DNA of 64,000 bases, from contig JABGRN010000009.1 in assembly GCA_018648265.1 (NCBI GenBank), forward strand, positions 1 to 64,000. The letters run 5' to 3'. Source of the stretch: Prolixibacteraceae bacterium. GTDB taxonomy: Bacteria; Bacteroidota; Bacteroidia; Bacteroidales; Prolixibacteraceae. The position numbers and the translations under genes are program-made. Numbering within the stretch: position 1 is the stretch's first letter; each line of letters begins with the position of its first letter. The notes below the pieces were generated by a model. It saw only the letters and a program-made list of their open reading frames with translations, did no database searches and was not told the DNA's origin. Positions 18,191 through 27,558 of the stretch are shown here, piece by piece.

Positions 18191-18439
18191 CTGTTATTCA
18201 AATTAGTTATAAATTTATTCTGTAAACAATTCATTATCTAAATAATTATATTTTAAAAACTATCCTAAAAAATATAAAATTGTTTTGACAAAATTAAGAT
18301 GACTCCTGTTTTATGGGTAGAAAAATCTATGGTTCATTTGCAAAAAAGTAGTAGTTTTATAAAGTATTCCAACAAAAAAGTCGAAATATATTGTTGTTAT
18401 ATTTTTAAACTAAACTTTTACCAACTATAAAACTAAAAC

Positions 18440-19714
18440 ATGAAAAGAAGATCTTTTATACAAAAAACATCTGTCGGTTTAGGAAGCTTGCTTGTTTTTC
18501 CAACCTTGTCAAAAACCGTATTTCCCAATAATCCTGTGGCAGATGAATTACCAAAGTTTAAGGTTTGCAGATTAACTCATTCGCCAAAACACCACTTTTT
18601 TGGATATTATGGTATGTCGCCATGGAACCAGTCCGAAACAAAAATGGTGTGCCTCGAATCTGAATTTCAGGATAGATTACCCAACCCCGGTGAAACAGCA
18701 AACATTGGCCTGGTAAATCAGAAAAATGGTGCTTTTACTCCTTTGGAAAAAACCGCTGCCTGGAATCTTCAACAAGGATCTTTAATTCATTGGAATCCCT
18801 TAAAACCTGATTCGGAAATTATTTACAACGACCAAAAAAATGATGAATTGGTTTCGGTAAAACTTAACGTTAATAGTGGAAACAAATCACTTCTACCCCG
18901 CCCTATCAGTGCAGTGGCAACTACTGGAAAACATGCTTTAAGTCTTACTTACGGAAGATTGGGCCGCTTACGAAAAGTTGTTGGATACGCCAATTCTGTC
19001 GATCCGTATGCAAACGAAGCACATCCACAAAAAGATGGAGTTTTTCTTATCGATTTAGAAACTAATGAAACAAAATTGATAGTTAGCATTGCCGAAGTTT
19101 TTGAAAAATCGGTTACGGAATATCCTGAATTGGCAAAACGCCATATGTGGTTTAACCACACGGTTATTAATCCTTCCGGCACCCGGTTCTTATTTTTAGC
19201 CCGAACAAGAAATGAAAAAAATAACCTGGATTCTGCAATGTTTACAGCAAATATGGATGGTTCAGATCTAGCGCAAGTAATTCCGTTTGGAAGTGGCGTT
19301 TCTCATTTCGGCTGGAGAAACGACAATGAAGTTATTGCAACTTTCTACAAAAAAGGAGAAACGGATATGAAACATTATCTTTTTCCTGATAAAACATTTG
19401 ATTACAAAGCTGTTGGCGACGGGTTCATTATTGGTAACGGACACTGTACTTTTACAGCGGATGGAAGATGGATGGCAACCGACCGAAAAGATAGCAGCAG
19501 TAATTCACAATCGGTTTGGCTTTACGATATGGAACTGGATAAAGGAATGATACTGCACGCCAAACCCGTAAATGAAAAGAGATATTTTTCGGGTGATATT
19601 CGTTGCGATTTTCACCCACGTTGGAATCCATCGGGAAATAAAATTTGTTTCGATGCTGTTGATAATGAAACAGGAACAAGACAAATGCATTTGATTGAAT
19701 TTATAAACAGTTAA
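18440..19714 (+). CDS. Tat-exported beta-propeller protein, PL22/TolB-like
   Basis: A 424-residue protein starting with a twin-arginine-like leader (KRRSFIQKTS). The mature part consists of about seven repeated propeller blades with recurring N-P-S-G/W-N-P-S-G turns (VINPSGTRFLFLAR, HPRWNPSGNKICFDA) and histidine-rich loops (HHFFGYYGMSPW, NGHCTFTADGRWMATD, CDFHPRW). Its architecture is like oligogalacturonate lyases (PL22) and TolB-type propellers. Conserved histidines in several blades suggest metal binding and catalysis rather than pure scaffold, but family membership is not proven. It starts a plus-strand run of six genes to 23592. Confidence 0.6.
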   Translation: MKRRSFIQKTSVGLGSLLVFPTLSKTVFPNNPVADELPKFKVCRLTHSPKHHFFGYYGMSPWNQSETKMVCLESEFQDRLPNPGETANIGLVNQKNGAFTPLEKTAAWNLQQGSLIHWNPLKPDSEIIYNDQKNDELVSVKLNVNSGNKSLLPRPISAVATTGKHALSLTYGRLGRLRKVVGYANSVDPYANEAHPQKDGVFLIDLETNETKLIVSIAEVFEKSVTEYPELAKRHMWFNHTVINPSGTRFLFLARTRNEKNNLDSAMFTANMDGSDLAQVIPFGSGVSHFGWRNDNEVIATFYKKGETDMKHYLFPDKTFDYKAVGDGFIIGNGHCTFTADGRWMATDRKDSSSNSQSVWLYDMELDKGMILHAKPVNEKRYFSGDIRCDFHPRWNPSGNKICFDAVDNETGTRQMHLIEFINS

Positions 19715-19741
19715 AATCAAAACTAACTTAAAACCAATAAT

Positions 19742-20437
19742 ATGAACTCACGTAGAAATTTTCTAAAATCATCAGTATTAATAAGCTCTGCTTTAGCATT
19801 TCCAAAGTTTGTATTTAGCACATTCAGCAATAACCTTCCAAATGTTCTAATTCTTGGCGACTCAATTTCAATTGGTTACACACCATTTGTAAAAGATTTG
19901 CTTAAATACAAAGCCAATGTTTTTCGTCCGATGCTGGACAATGAAAAGGCGGAAAACTGCAGTGGGACTACAAAAGGTGTGGATAATATCGATAGGTGGA
20001 TTGGTACCACAAAATGGGATGTTATACATTTTAATTTTGGATTGCACGACATTAAACATGTTGACCCAGTAACCGGCGAAAACAGTAAAAATCCGGATCA
20101 TCCGCACCAAGCTGATGTAAAACAGTATCGAAAAAATTTAAAAGTAATTGTTGAAAAATTAAAAGCCACCGGAGCCAAACTTATTTTTGCAACTACAACA
20201 CCTTATCCCGATGAAGTTGGCGGTCCGCTTCGCAAACCCGGTATGCCTGAAAAATATAACAAGGCAGCCATAAAAATTATGAATTTTAATGGCATTGCAA
20301 TAAATAATCTTTACGAATTTGTAAAACCAAGAATAGCCGATCTTCAACTACCAAATAACGTACATTTTAAGCCCCAAGGTAGTTTGGCGCTGGCCGAAAA
20401 AGTTATTGACAGAATTAATGAAGCACTTGAGAATTAG
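19742..20437 (+). CDS. Tat-exported SGNH/GDSL hydrolase
   Basis: A 231-residue esterase-like protein with a strong twin-arginine motif (SRRNFLKSS). Block I is VLILGDSISIGYT with the catalytic Ser; block III is FNFGLHDIKH in place of the more usual GxND; block V is NNVHFKPQG, with His preserved but Asn where the DxxH aspartate is normally found. Such enzymes deacylate sugars in the periplasm or outside. It lies 27 bases after the propeller gene and 30 before the fucosidase, so it may remove acyl groups from the same substrate. Confidence 0.8.
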   Translation: MNSRRNFLKSSVLISSALAFPKFVFSTFSNNLPNVLILGDSISIGYTPFVKDLLKYKANVFRPMLDNEKAENCSGTTKGVDNIDRWIGTTKWDVIHFNFGLHDIKHVDPVTGENSKNPDHPHQADVKQYRKNLKVIVEKLKATGAKLIFATTTPYPDEVGGPLRKPGMPEKYNKAAIKIMNFNGIAINNLYEFVKPRIADLQLPNNVHFKPQGSLALAEKVIDRINEALEN

Positions 20438-20467
20438 GCTGACAAATTGAATCAAAAACCATTCCTG

Positions 20468-21769
20468 ATGAAAACCATTTTTTTAGTTTTTCTCACCTTT
20501 TTGACTGTATTTTCATCTGCCCAAAACTATACAACAAATGAGCAGCTTTTAAAAGAATTTCAAGATATAAAATTTGGAATGTTTGTTCATTGGGGACCTG
20601 TTAGTTTAAAAGGAACAGAAATTGGCTGGTCGCGTGGACGGGAAGTTCCGGCTGAAGAGTACGACAATTTGTACAAAGAATTTAATCCAACAAAATTTAA
20701 TGCCAACGATTGGATAAAAACGCTGAAAGATGCAGGCATGAAATATTTTATTGTTACCTCGCGCCACCACGACGGTTTTAGCATTTGGCCAACAGAATAT
20801 TCAGAATACGACATTGAAGCAACTCCCTACAAAAAAGATGTTTTAATGGAAATGAAAAATGCCTGCGATAAATACGGCATTTTGTTTGGCACATATTATT
20901 CAATTTGCGATTGGAAACACCCGGATTACCCACTTGGAAGCCCGGGTGGAAAAACAAAAAAAGAAACCGGTAATATGGAAAAGTTTATTCCTTTTCTAAA
21001 GGGACAAACCAAAGAATTAATTGAAAAGTACAACTCTAAAATTTTGTGGTTCGATGGCGAGTGGGAAGAACCGTGGACTCACGAAATGGGATTGGATTTT
21101 TACCAATATTTAAAAGGATTGGATGAAAATATTCTCATCAATAATCGGGTTGACAAAGGCCGAAAAGGAATGGAAGGAATTACCATTTCGAAAGAATTTG
21201 CCGGCGATTTTGCAACACCTGAACAGCGTGTTGGAACCTATGATATTGAAAATCCGTGGGAATCGTGTATCACCATTTGTAATCAGTGGGCGTGGAAACC
21301 CGATGATAAAATGAAAAGTTTAGAGCAGTCTTTATTCACCTTAATTAAAACTGTTGGTGGTGGTGGCAATCTGCTTTTTAATGTTGGTCCGATGCCCGAC
21401 GGGAGAATTGAACCACGCCAGGTTGAACGTTTAAAAGAAATGGGCAGCTGGCTGGAAAAATATGGCGAAGCTATTTACGGAACAAAAGGTGGCCCGTACA
21501 AACCAAACCAATGGCTAGCATCAACCAGAAAAGGCAACACGGTTTATTTGCACTTAATGAACTACAAAAAACAACAGCTTGAAGTTCCATTTCCTGAAGA
21601 TGTAAAAATTGAAAGTTGCAAAATTCTGAAAGGAAAAAAACTGGATTTTGAAAAATCAAGCGAAGTGTTAAAAATTGAACTTCCTAAAAATAATAATGAA
21701 CTTGTTACGGTTGTGGAAGTAAAAATCGAAGGAAATTCAGAAAAATTAGAAACAATAGAAATCTACTAA
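20468..21769 (+). CDS. GH29 alpha-L-fucosidase
   Basis: A 433-residue exported enzyme. I start at the ATG at 20468 because it gives a clean signal peptide (MKTIFLVFLTFLTVFSSAQ); an earlier TTG at 20447 adds seven polar residues. GH29 features: FVHWGPVS (39-46), SRHHDGFSIW (98-107) and the KILWFDGEWE strand with nucleophile Asp196. The substrate-facing TIM barrel ends near 350 with a short beta domain after. Its sequence differs widely from the GH29 at 3210-4766, including a GEWEEPW loop after the nucleophile, so the two probably cut different fucosyl or galactosyl linkages. It is 5 bases from the SDR gene. Confidence 0.9.
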   Translation: MKTIFLVFLTFLTVFSSAQNYTTNEQLLKEFQDIKFGMFVHWGPVSLKGTEIGWSRGREVPAEEYDNLYKEFNPTKFNANDWIKTLKDAGMKYFIVTSRHHDGFSIWPTEYSEYDIEATPYKKDVLMEMKNACDKYGILFGTYYSICDWKHPDYPLGSPGGKTKKETGNMEKFIPFLKGQTKELIEKYNSKILWFDGEWEEPWTHEMGLDFYQYLKGLDENILINNRVDKGRKGMEGITISKEFAGDFATPEQRVGTYDIENPWESCITICNQWAWKPDDKMKSLEQSLFTLIKTVGGGGNLLFNVGPMPDGRIEPRQVERLKEMGSWLEKYGEAIYGTKGGPYKPNQWLASTRKGNTVYLHLMNYKKQQLEVPFPEDVKIESCKILKGKKLDFEKSSEVLKIELPKNNNELVTVVEVKIEGNSEKLETIEIY

Positions 21770-21774
21770 AAATT

Positions 21775-22602
21775 ATGTTTTCAGTAAAAGATAAAATCAT
21801 AATTGTTACAGGAGCCAGCGGCGTAATTGGTTCGGCAATTTCCGTGGCTTTGGCAATAAATGGAGCAAAATTGGCAATTCTGGGAAGGCATGAAAAAAAG
21901 CTGCAAATTACTTTTGAAAAAATCGCTGAATTTGGAGATGAGCATATTCAATTTCCCTGCGATGTTCTGAATGTTGAATCGCTGCAAAAAGCGAAAGAGG
22001 CAATCCAAACAAAATTTGAAAAAATTGATGCATTAATAAATGTAGCTGGCGGTGCTACAAAAGGGGCTTCAACAAAAGTTGAATTTTTAAATGATGATAC
22101 TCCGATGGAAGATTCCTTTTTTGGAGTAAACCTCGATGATTTCGGGTACACATCCGACTTAAATTTTATGGGAAGTGTAAATCCAATTAAAGTTTTTGGC
22201 GAATCGATGGCCGAACAAAAAAGTGGAAATATCATTAATATTAGTTCGATGGGCGCCATTCAACCGCTGAGCAAATCACCTGCGTACAGTGCAGGAAAAG
22301 CTGCAATTTCAAATTTTACACAATGGTTGGCAGTGCATCTTTCGAAGGTAAATATTAGGGTAAATGCAATTGCACCTGGATTTATTTTAACCGAACAAAA
22401 TCGATTTTTACTGTTCGACGAAAAAACGGGAGAATTAACACCACGTGGAAAACGAATTGTTGATCACACACCGCAAGGAAAATTGGGTGCTCCCAACGAT
22501 GTAATTTCAACTATATTTTGGCTGCTGGCCGAAGAATCATCTTTTATAACTGGAATTACCGTTCCGGTTGATGGTGGGTTTTCGGCGTACAATGGAATAT
22601 AA
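21775..22602 (+). CDS. SDR oxidoreductase, D-mannonate oxidoreductase-like
   Basis: A 275-residue cytosolic short-chain dehydrogenase: TGASGVIGS cofactor loop (13-21), NVAGG, the ISSMGAI serine, YSAGK (Tyr/Lys pair) and a C-terminal ITGITVPVDGGFSAYNG. This subgroup is usually annotated as D-mannonate oxidoreductase, reducing fructuronate in uronate catabolism. With a CE15-like esterase and a propeller lyase-like protein upstream, uronic acid processing is a consistent reading. A role as L-fucose or L-galactose dehydrogenase is the alternative because it directly follows a GH29. It ends 3 bases before the next gene. Confidence 0.75.
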   Translation: MFSVKDKIIIVTGASGVIGSAISVALAINGAKLAILGRHEKKLQITFEKIAEFGDEHIQFPCDVLNVESLQKAKEAIQTKFEKIDALINVAGGATKGASTKVEFLNDDTPMEDSFFGVNLDDFGYTSDLNFMGSVNPIKVFGESMAEQKSGNIINISSMGAIQPLSKSPAYSAGKAAISNFTQWLAVHLSKVNIRVNAIAPGFILTEQNRFLLFDEKTGELTPRGKRIVDHTPQGKLGAPNDVISTIFWLLAEESSFITGITVPVDGGFSAYNGI

Positions 22603-22605
22603 GAA

Positions 22606-23592
22606 ATGGGTAAAGTTATAATAGGAATTCACGGATTAGGAAATAAACCAAAGGCAGATTTACTTGAAGAATGGTGGTGGAAGTCGATTGATGAAGGACT
22701 ACAAAAATACACAGACAATAAATTCAGAAAACCTAAATTCAAACTCGTTTACTGGGCCGACGTTTTACATAAAAATCCTGAGGATGAAAATATTTTGAAC
22801 TCAGACAATCCTCTTTTTCTGGAAGAAAAATATATACCAGAAATTGTTGAACACAAAAACACAGAACATCCGCTTAGAAAAAAAATAATCGATACCATTT
22901 TAAGCCAATTGAATAATGTATTTCTAAACGATGATTATTCACTAAATTTCTCCGGATTAAACGACTTAATTATTAAAAATTATTTTAGCGATTTAGAAGC
23001 GTATTATAACAGTCAAACTAACGATAAAAATCAGCTAATAAGAAACGTTCTTCATAACAGATTAAAAACAATTTTAATACAACATAAACGCGATGACGTT
23101 TTACTAATTGCACATTCAATGGGTTCAATTGTTGCATACGATGTGTTGACACTTTTTGCTAAGCAGCTTAAAATAAAAACACTTATTACAATTGGCTCTC
23201 CGCTTGGTGTGCCGTTTGTAATAAGCAAAATTGCAAAAGAACTTCATCTTAATAACAGAGAAACCCAAAGGCCTGAGATACCTTTTTCAATTCAAAAAAG
23301 CTGGTTTAACTTTTCTGATTTGGAAGACAAAGTTGCATTTAATTATCATTTAAAAGATGAATTTCTGGTAAATGAAAAAGGTGTAAAAATCACTGACTTT
23401 ATTGTATCAAACGATTATACTATTAATGGGAATCATAATCCACACAAGTCATACGGATATTTGAGAACTCCCGAACTTTCGGAAAAAGTTTATGCTTTTC
23501 TCACTGAAAAACGAAAATCGTTTTATCAGCAATTATTTGAATTCATTCAGAATATTTTTAAAGTTGCAAATAATGGGGGAAAACAAAAGTGA
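22606..23592 (+). CDS. Alpha/beta hydrolase, lipase/esterase-like
   Basis: A 328-residue cytosolic protein: N-terminal IIGIHGLGNKPK (oxyanion-side HG), the nucleophile elbow LLIAHSMGSIVAYDVL and LITIGSPLGVPF, and a late histidine in NGNHNPHKSYGY. This layout matches PGAP1/lecithin-acyltransferase-like hydrolases with unknown substrates. No signal peptide is seen. Translationally coupled to the SDR gene, but the functional link is unclear. Confidence 0.7.
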   Translation: MGKVIIGIHGLGNKPKADLLEEWWWKSIDEGLQKYTDNKFRKPKFKLVYWADVLHKNPEDENILNSDNPLFLEEKYIPEIVEHKNTEHPLRKKIIDTILSQLNNVFLNDDYSLNFSGLNDLIIKNYFSDLEAYYNSQTNDKNQLIRNVLHNRLKTILIQHKRDDVLLIAHSMGSIVAYDVLTLFAKQLKIKTLITIGSPLGVPFVISKIAKELHLNNRETQRPEIPFSIQKSWFNFSDLEDKVAFNYHLKDEFLVNEKGVKITDFIVSNDYTINGNHNPHKSYGYLRTPELSEKVYAFLTEKRKSFYQQLFEFIQNIFKVANNGGKQK

Positions 23593-23628
23593 ACTTAAAA
23601 ATATTTGGGATTTATTCTCTAAAAAAAG

Positions 23629-23668
23629 TAATACTTGTGGCTTGAGATTATTCCCAAACCTCAAGTAT
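23629..23668. terminator. Convergent-gene terminator hairpin
   Basis: AATACTTG pairs with CAAGTATT (8 bases) and an inner CTTGAG/CTCAAG also pairs. On the left it is bordered by AAAAAAG, i.e. a T-run for the minus strand. It separates the hydrolase gene from the convergent monooxygenase gene. Confidence 0.5.
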
Positions 23669-23682
23669 TAAATTAGTTTGAT

Positions 23683-24027
23683 TCAATCATGAGATTCGAT
23701 ATGCCATACCTTTTCAACTGTGTACAAATTCGCTTTTATTGCAGTTGTCCATTCTTTTACTTTTGCAGACAAACCAGATTTCATTATTTTCTCTGCATGC
23801 TCACTTTTCATAAAATTTGTAAACTTTTCGCGACTTGACCACATTGACAAACCTGTTACGGGACCATTTTTTTGTTCAGGTCTTAATGTCATACTCATTA
23901 ACGCACCATCTTGTTCTTTAATCATCGATGATGTCTCAATTACTATGTTCATTACATCATCAAAGTGTTCTTCCTTTGGGAAATAGTACTCTGTCACTAA
24001 ATAATAATTACTGCTCATTTTATTCAA
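23683..24027 (-). CDS. Antibiotic biosynthesis monooxygenase (ABM)-like protein
   Basis: A 114-residue dimeric alpha/beta-barrel type protein: VTEYYFPKEEHFDDVMNIV, GALMSMTLRPEQ and the typical WSSREKFTNFMKSEHAEKI central part. Members are small oxygenases acting on quinols or reactive compounds, or just ligand-binding proteins. Divergent from the MarR-type gene 120 bases away, which is the usual arrangement for a regulated detoxification gene. Confidence 0.7.
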   Translation of the reverse strand: MNKMSSNYYLVTEYYFPKEEHFDDVMNIVIETSSMIKEQDGALMSMTLRPEQKNGPVTGLSMWSSREKFTNFMKSEHAEKIMKSGLSAKVKEWTTAIKANLYTVEKVWHIESHD

Positions 24028-24135
24028 TTTAATAGTTAAATAATTTTATTACTATGTTATTGATGCAAATATAAATATTTTATTTCATTTACATACTATT
24101 TATTTGTTATTTTGTGTTTTTTTGAAATTAATTCC

Positions 24136-24143
24136 TATTTTTG
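24136..24143 (+). promoter_or_regulatory. Possible -7 element very close to the marR start
   Basis: TATTTTTG fits TAnnTTTG, with TTTG at 24111-24114 as -33 (21-base spacer). It ends only 4 bases before the ATG, which would make the transcript nearly leaderless, so either that is real or this is chance in AT-rich DNA. Confidence 0.3.
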
Positions 24144-24147
24144 AATT

Positions 24148-24741
24148 ATGAATAAGTCACTAAATATTGTAAAAGAATTTATTTCCTTTCTTGAAAAATA
24201 CTCACAAGAAAAAGGAAATGAACCATCAGATTTTAAAGAATTTATACTTTGGGTTAACGAATATATTTTTGATAATAATCAATCAGAAAAATTAGGACAT
24301 GGTTCGAATGATCTAAATATTGAACTTACTTTTTTGTTGATTACTCAAAGTAAATATTATAAAGCGTATGTAAAAAAAGCTTTGTTAAATTCAGAAATTA
24401 ATACTGCCGATAGTTACAGTTTTCTGTACCACCTGAGCCTGGTCGATAGTTTTAGGAAAATGGAATTAATTAATATTCATATGTTGGAAGCTCCGTCGGG
24501 TATCGAAATTATTAAGCGATTATTGAAAAAAGGTTTAATTGAAGAATTTGATGACAAAGATGACAAAAGAGCCAAGCGAGTAAAAATTACGAAAAAAGGT
24601 TTAAAAGAGATTGATAAACTAAAATTTAAAATGCAAGAAGTTTATTCAAACATGTCGGCAAATATGGACTTAAATGAAAAATTGCACATAATATCTTTTT
24701 TAAGGAGATTTAGTGACTTTCACAAGGAAAATACAGATTAA
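24148..24741 (+). CDS. MarR-family winged-helix regulator
   Basis: A 197-residue protein. The winged helix is visible in residues 100-160: SFLYHLSLVDSFRKMELINI, SGIEIIKRLLKKGLIEEFDD (recognition region) and the wing DDKRAKRVKITKKG. A long N-terminal helical extension (about 90 residues) carries a dimerisation-like acidic segment, making it larger than typical MarR proteins. Divergent from the ABM-like gene, which it probably represses. Confidence 0.75.
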   Translation: MNKSLNIVKEFISFLEKYSQEKGNEPSDFKEFILWVNEYIFDNNQSEKLGHGSNDLNIELTFLLITQSKYYKAYVKKALLNSEINTADSYSFLYHLSLVDSFRKMELINIHMLEAPSGIEIIKRLLKKGLIEEFDDKDDKRAKRVKITKKGLKEIDKLKFKMQEVYSNMSANMDLNEKLHIISFLRRFSDFHKENTD

Positions 24742-24913
24742 GTCATGTTATAATTTCTGAGTTTTTGTAAATACTAATATAATTCCTTCGACATTGTTTA
24801 TATCTTGTAACAGTACATCTTTCATCATTTTCATAAAAATTATTACATTCGAAACTTGAAATAATTGAGCTGAGAATACCACAAAAAAACCAATTTAACG
24901 ACCGAAAAAACAA

Positions 24914-25867
24914 ATGCAAATTGTAATTCTCGATTCCGGATATAAATCGTACGCTTTTGAAAAAGAGCTATTTGAAAGAAATGGATTTACCCTAAAAATT
25001 CATCCTTTGTACAAAGGCGAAAGACAAGAAAAAATAAAATTCGCCAAAGAAGCACACGGACTTTTGGTGAGACACACCGAAATAAACACTGAATTTCTTT
25101 CGCAAATGAAAAACCTGAAAGCCGTTGTTCGTTACGGTGTTGGTTACGATAATATTGATTTGGAAGCCTGTACAAAATTTGGAGTAAAAGCGGCCAATGT
25201 TCAGGGTTACGCCAGTCACTCGGTTTCCGATCATGCAATGGCATTAATGTTTTCGTGCACGCGCGGAATGTGGAATACACAAAATCAGTTAATAGAAAAA
25301 TTTGCTGCTCCACCCGTTGAAGACATTTTTGAATTGCACAACAAAACACTTGGAATTATTGGCCTCGGACGTATTGGAAGTGAACTGAGCAAAAAAGCAG
25401 CTCCACTTTTCAAAAATATTATAGCTGCCGATCCGTACAAATCGCAGGATTATTTTAATCGGTTATTGGTTAAAAAAGTAACACTTAAAACTTTGTTTGA
25501 AAATTCAGATGTAATAAGTATTAATTGCAATTTAACCAAAGAAACAATGCACATTTTAAATTCCGAAACTTTTAAATTATTACAAAAAAGACCGGTAATT
25601 ATTAATACTTCGCGGGGAGAAACGATTGATGAAAAAGCACTTTTAGAAGCACTCCAGAATAACAAAATCCACAGCGCCGGATTGGACGTTTTTGAAAATG
25701 AACCGACCAATGAAAAACAACAAAGCTTAATCGATCATCCACGAACAATCTGTACCGGACATTATGCGTGGTACTCCGACCGCGCTGCACAAGAACTCCA
25801 AAAAAGGGCAGCTCAAAATCTGGTTAATTTCCTTAACGGGAAAGTGGTAGAAGATGAACTTAAATAA
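24914..25867 (+). CDS. D-isomer 2-hydroxyacid dehydrogenase
   Basis: A 317-residue cytosolic NAD-dependent dehydrogenase. Substrate domain contains VRYGVGYDNIDLEA; the NAD motif is GIIGLGRIGSEL; catalytic Arg lies in the region of NTSRGETIDE (and conserved NC-L-T-x-E-T), Glu in FENEPT and His in CTGHYAWYSD. This is the phosphoglycerate/C-terminal-binding-protein-like branch, often glyoxylate or hydroxypyruvate reductases. It stands alone, 172 bases after the MarR gene; a precise substrate cannot be assigned. Confidence 0.85.
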   Translation: MQIVILDSGYKSYAFEKELFERNGFTLKIHPLYKGERQEKIKFAKEAHGLLVRHTEINTEFLSQMKNLKAVVRYGVGYDNIDLEACTKFGVKAANVQGYASHSVSDHAMALMFSCTRGMWNTQNQLIEKFAAPPVEDIFELHNKTLGIIGLGRIGSELSKKAAPLFKNIIAADPYKSQDYFNRLLVKKVTLKTLFENSDVISINCNLTKETMHILNSETFKLLQKRPVIINTSRGETIDEKALLEALQNNKIHSAGLDVFENEPTNEKQQSLIDHPRTICTGHYAWYSDRAAQELQKRAAQNLVNFLNGKVVEDELK

Positions 25868-25960
25868 TAAGCTCAAAAAAATAACAGACAAAACTGTATT
25901 TTTTATTGACATTAATTATCAGATTGCGTAACTTGTCGCAAATCAGATAATTTTAAATGA

Positions 25961-27529
25961 ATGAAAACTTATTATGATATTCATTGCCACATTTTTAACA
26001 AAGATGTTATTATCAGAAAACTTGTTAACGTTGTTCAATCGTTGCTGTCCATAAAAAACATGTTGGAAGGTGAAGTGTCGGCTGAAGAATTAAAATACAA
26101 AATTGAAGGAATAAACAAAACTCTGATAGGAGTTACTCAAGATTCTAGCGAGGATGTATTTAAATCGTTAAACAGTGTTTACGAAAGTAAAGTTGTAACA
26201 ACACCGTTAATGTTCGACCTTTCGTTTGCCGACGATAACGACGATGACGAGCATCGTAACAAACGTTACAGAAAAAGAATTAAACGTGTGTTTTGGCTTA
26301 TTTCCGTTATTCTACCTTTTATTAGAGGAAAAGTAAAACGTAAATATAAGAGCCAGGAGCTGGCAGATGCTATTGATAAAATTCGAGATACCGTGAAAAC
26401 TTTTAACAAAAGTATTGACAAAAAATCGGATAAAGAGGTTGAGATTTTTGATGATGCGAATTACGACCAACAAATTATTGATTTAGAATATTTGGCCGAT
26501 AAATATAAATTTATTCGTCCGTTTTTTAGTGTTGATCCTCGCCGGGAATACAAAGGTGATATTAACACTATTGAGAATTTGGAGCAAAAGCTTTTAAGCA
26601 GCGACGCTAAATTTTCCGGAATTAAATTATACGCACCTGCCGGATTCTCTCCTACTGACCCGGTTTTAATGGGAACAAACAGCCAGAAAGGTGTTTATGC
26701 TTTATGTCAGGAGAATAATATTCCCTTAACAGTTCATAATTCAAATGCCGGTTTCGCTTGTCTTTCTACCGTTTTAAAAGTTCGTGGGCATGTAAATATG
26801 CACGGCAATGTTATTAAAATAAACAAGCCAATTACTTTCGAAAACAAGTTTTTTAGTTTAAAAGCAAGCGAAGCAATTCACGAAAGAGCAAAAATTTTAA
26901 ATCATCCAAAAATTTGGGCTTTAGTTTTAAAAAAGTATCCAAACCTCACTATTAATTTTGCTCATTTTGGTGGAAGCGATCAAATAATGGAATATATTAA
27001 TTATTCAATTGATGAGAAAAAAATTGATGATGAAATTTTTGAAGATGCAATTCTTCATTTAAAACCTAAAGACAAAGAAATAATTTCATCTGCCTATTTT
27101 AAAAAACGCAACAAAATGGTTTTGCGAGATAATCTCACAATTTCGGAGCGGACAAAAGTTTGGAATGCAATGTACCGTGCAGGTTTAATCGATAATTGGG
27201 CCAAAGGAATTTTCGATTTAGTAAAAAATCCAAAGTACCCAAATGCATATACCGATCTTTCTTGTTTCTCCGAAGGAATGCTTGTTCATTCTCCAAAAAA
27301 TAATGAGTTAACATTTTCGATAAAAGAAGAATTAGGAACTTTTAAAAATAGCTTTTATAACAAATTGTCTGATTACGAAAAATCGAAATTCCTTTACGGA
27401 TCGGATTTTTTTCTTGCGCAGTTTTTTGGTCCTACAATGGAACAGTATTATGCTGATTTTAAAGAGGCTTTTGGCGATGATTTCGATATAATTGCCAGTG
27501 TTAACCCAAAACGTTTTTTAAACGATTAA
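25961..27529 (+). CDS. Metal-dependent amidohydrolase-like protein
   Basis: A 522-residue protein of the TIM-barrel metallohydrolase type: an HxH metal motif at the very start (YDIHCHIFNKD), a HSN strand, NFAHFGGSDQ and a YGSDFFLAQFFG end strand with the expected Asp. Between the first strand and the barrel there is a strongly charged insertion (residues 85-170, including DDNDDDEHRNK and a short hydrophobic stretch) that standard amidohydrolases lack. It is followed after 29 bases by a TIGR02594 protein, probably co-transcribed. Substrate unknown. Confidence 0.65.
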   Translation: MKTYYDIHCHIFNKDVIIRKLVNVVQSLLSIKNMLEGEVSAEELKYKIEGINKTLIGVTQDSSEDVFKSLNSVYESKVVTTPLMFDLSFADDNDDDEHRNKRYRKRIKRVFWLISVILPFIRGKVKRKYKSQELADAIDKIRDTVKTFNKSIDKKSDKEVEIFDDANYDQQIIDLEYLADKYKFIRPFFSVDPRREYKGDINTIENLEQKLLSSDAKFSGIKLYAPAGFSPTDPVLMGTNSQKGVYALCQENNIPLTVHNSNAGFACLSTVLKVRGHVNMHGNVIKINKPITFENKFFSLKASEAIHERAKILNHPKIWALVLKKYPNLTINFAHFGGSDQIMEYINYSIDEKKIDDEIFEDAILHLKPKDKEIISSAYFKKRNKMVLRDNLTISERTKVWNAMYRAGLIDNWAKGIFDLVKNPKYPNAYTDLSCFSEGMLVHSPKNNELTFSIKEELGTFKNSFYNKLSDYEKSKFLYGSDFFLAQFFGPTMEQYYADFKEAFGDDFDIIASVNPKRFLND

Positions 27530-27558
27530 TTGATTTAAATAACTCAAAATAAATAAAA

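Noticed and set aside
24136-24143. Firm leaderless promoter for the MarR gene
   Set aside because: The DNA is AT-rich enough for the motif to arise by chance; retained only as a low-confidence site.
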